Part shown: positions 62,889-64,000 of the stretch, in pieces
Layout of the letters: each line of letters opens with the position of its first letter
How positions within the stretch are numbered: the first letter of the stretch is position 1
DNA from: Hyperoodon ampullatus
Taxonomy: Eukaryota; Chordata; Mammalia; Artiodactyla; Ziphiidae
Direction of reading: 5' to 3'
Assembly (NCBI GenBank): GCA_949752795.1
Contig: OX457062.1
Coordinates: 88,959,777-89,023,776 of the forward strand
DNA length: 64,000 nucleotides
The notes under the pieces: generated by a model
What the model was told of the DNA's origin: nothing
Seen by the model: the letters and a program-made list of their open reading frames with translations, nothing else
Databases searched by the model: none
Made by a program: the position numbers and the translations under genes

Positions 62889-63367
62889 TTTTTTTGACTG
62901 AGGTCAGAAAAAGAAATAAACTGGAGCAAGGATAATATGTCCTTCCGCTGCTGTAGCCAAGCATGACCCTGGGAGACGCTGAACAGGTTCCAATGCTCAG
63001 CAAAGGCGAGCGTGGGCTCAGACCATGGAGATTTGCAGAAGTCAGGACCTTGATCCTCTGGTGTCAGCCCTTTAGCATGGAACCACCCACTCCATGGCTA
63101 CGCATGAAATTCCAGCCACTTCCCTGTAACTTTCAGAATACAGCTGCCTTGAGGAGGCCCTCACCAGCTCTGCCATCACAGGGCTGCCTCCTCTGGCCTG
63201 GGCGTGGCCTCCAACATCCCTCCCACCTGAAAAAGCACAAGCAAGAGCCCACCTGTCTCCGGGTGCCCCCCTGGGTCTTCAGTCAGGAAGTCTGGCCATT
63301 GACCAGGCTCCCTGTTTATGCAACCAGACACACAATGACACCGTGCATCAAGGACAAATGCACTGGT

Positions 63368-63399
<32 letters not shown>
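63368..63399. repeat. (CA)n microsatellite
   Basis: About 15 CA units after a gcgcaca lead-in. Confidence 0.97.
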
Positions 63400-63400
<1 letters not shown>

Positions 63401-64000
63401 GTTCAGACCTTGGCAGATTCATCAGTGCCTCCACGGTGAAAAGACACAAGAACCCTCAATCAAGACAATAGTACCTGTCGGGAAATAGACAAATCTCGGT
63501 GACCCCGCTCCTTGTCAGGCCCAGAAAAGAATGGAGTAGGCGAAGCATGACACCCCCAGCACCAGGCCCACTTCTCCACTGATTTCCCCTAATGAGGAAT
63601 GAAGCAGAGGGAAGAGTCACAGCCAACTGAGAGGGGCAAACCCAGCCAGTCCCCCAGGAGTGAAGGGCCTTCTCCTGGCTCCAACCTGTGGGGCAGCATG
63701 GGTGTCACCCCCAGGACTCTGCCCGAGGCCAGCCCTGGGGAAAGCCCGAGAGGCTGGGGTGGACAAGGGGACCTTGAAAGGGTAAGAATAGCCACTATTT
63801 CTCCTCTCCGACCTCAGCCCAGGCCTGGGACGAGGGTTACATGGCAAATTATGGATTTAAAACTAGCAATGAATCTCCATTACAGCATGAAATGAGAAAG
63901 AAAATGCCACTAAATGGAAGCCTTCCCCCGGCAGCCAATGGGCAAGGGAGGTTAGAGATGAAGTCACACAACCCAAGGCAGACTCACAGGGGCGCTGCCA

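Overview
This is a stretch of nuclear DNA from a cetacean (whale or dolphin, possibly a toothed whale). The main evidence is eleven tRNA-Glu-derived CHR-family SINEs, the family named for Cetacea, Hippopotamidae and Ruminantia. Several are of the long, little-diverged kind typical of whales and dolphins. There are also L1 3' ends of the cetartiodactyl type. There are no prokaryotic features, and almost all open reading frames are chance or repeat-derived.

The whole window lies inside one gene on the + strand, KIRREL3 (NEPH2/KIRRE), which encodes an immunoglobulin-superfamily adhesion receptor. Three coding exons can be read with clean splice sites: 17042-17119 (26 codons, just after the signal-peptide exon), 49323-49472 and 54301-54450 (50 codons each). 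The last two together make Ig domain 1, with one cysteine of the domain's disulfide in each. All three exons start and end in phase 1, and their junctions join into one continuous reading frame. The first exon (signal peptide) must lie upstream of the window. Ig domains 2 to 5, the membrane segment and the cytoplasmic tail must lie downstream.

Layout: 1-17041 is the 3' end of a long first intron. It holds MIR, L2, MLT1, SINE and L1 copies, and a 19-copy 32-bp minisatellite that ends about 450 bp before the first exon seen. 17120-49322 is a 32.2-kb intron with further repeats, a 30-bp minisatellite grown inside a MIR element, CA microsatellites and a GC/CpG-rich block near 42.1-42.6 kb. 49473-54300 is a 4.8-kb intron with a young SINE and a CA tract just upstream of the next exon. 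54451-64000 is the start of the following intron. It contains a dispersed 87-bp local duplication and a near-perfect 33-bp inverted repeat (hairpin) at 62816-62888.

The hairpin, the two minisatellites and a possible SINE-derived cassette exon are the least expected observations. I see no complete additional gene, no RNA gene and no hidden multi-gene system. Repeat family names come from recognising consensus-like blocks by eye, so the boundaries of ancient repeats are approximate.
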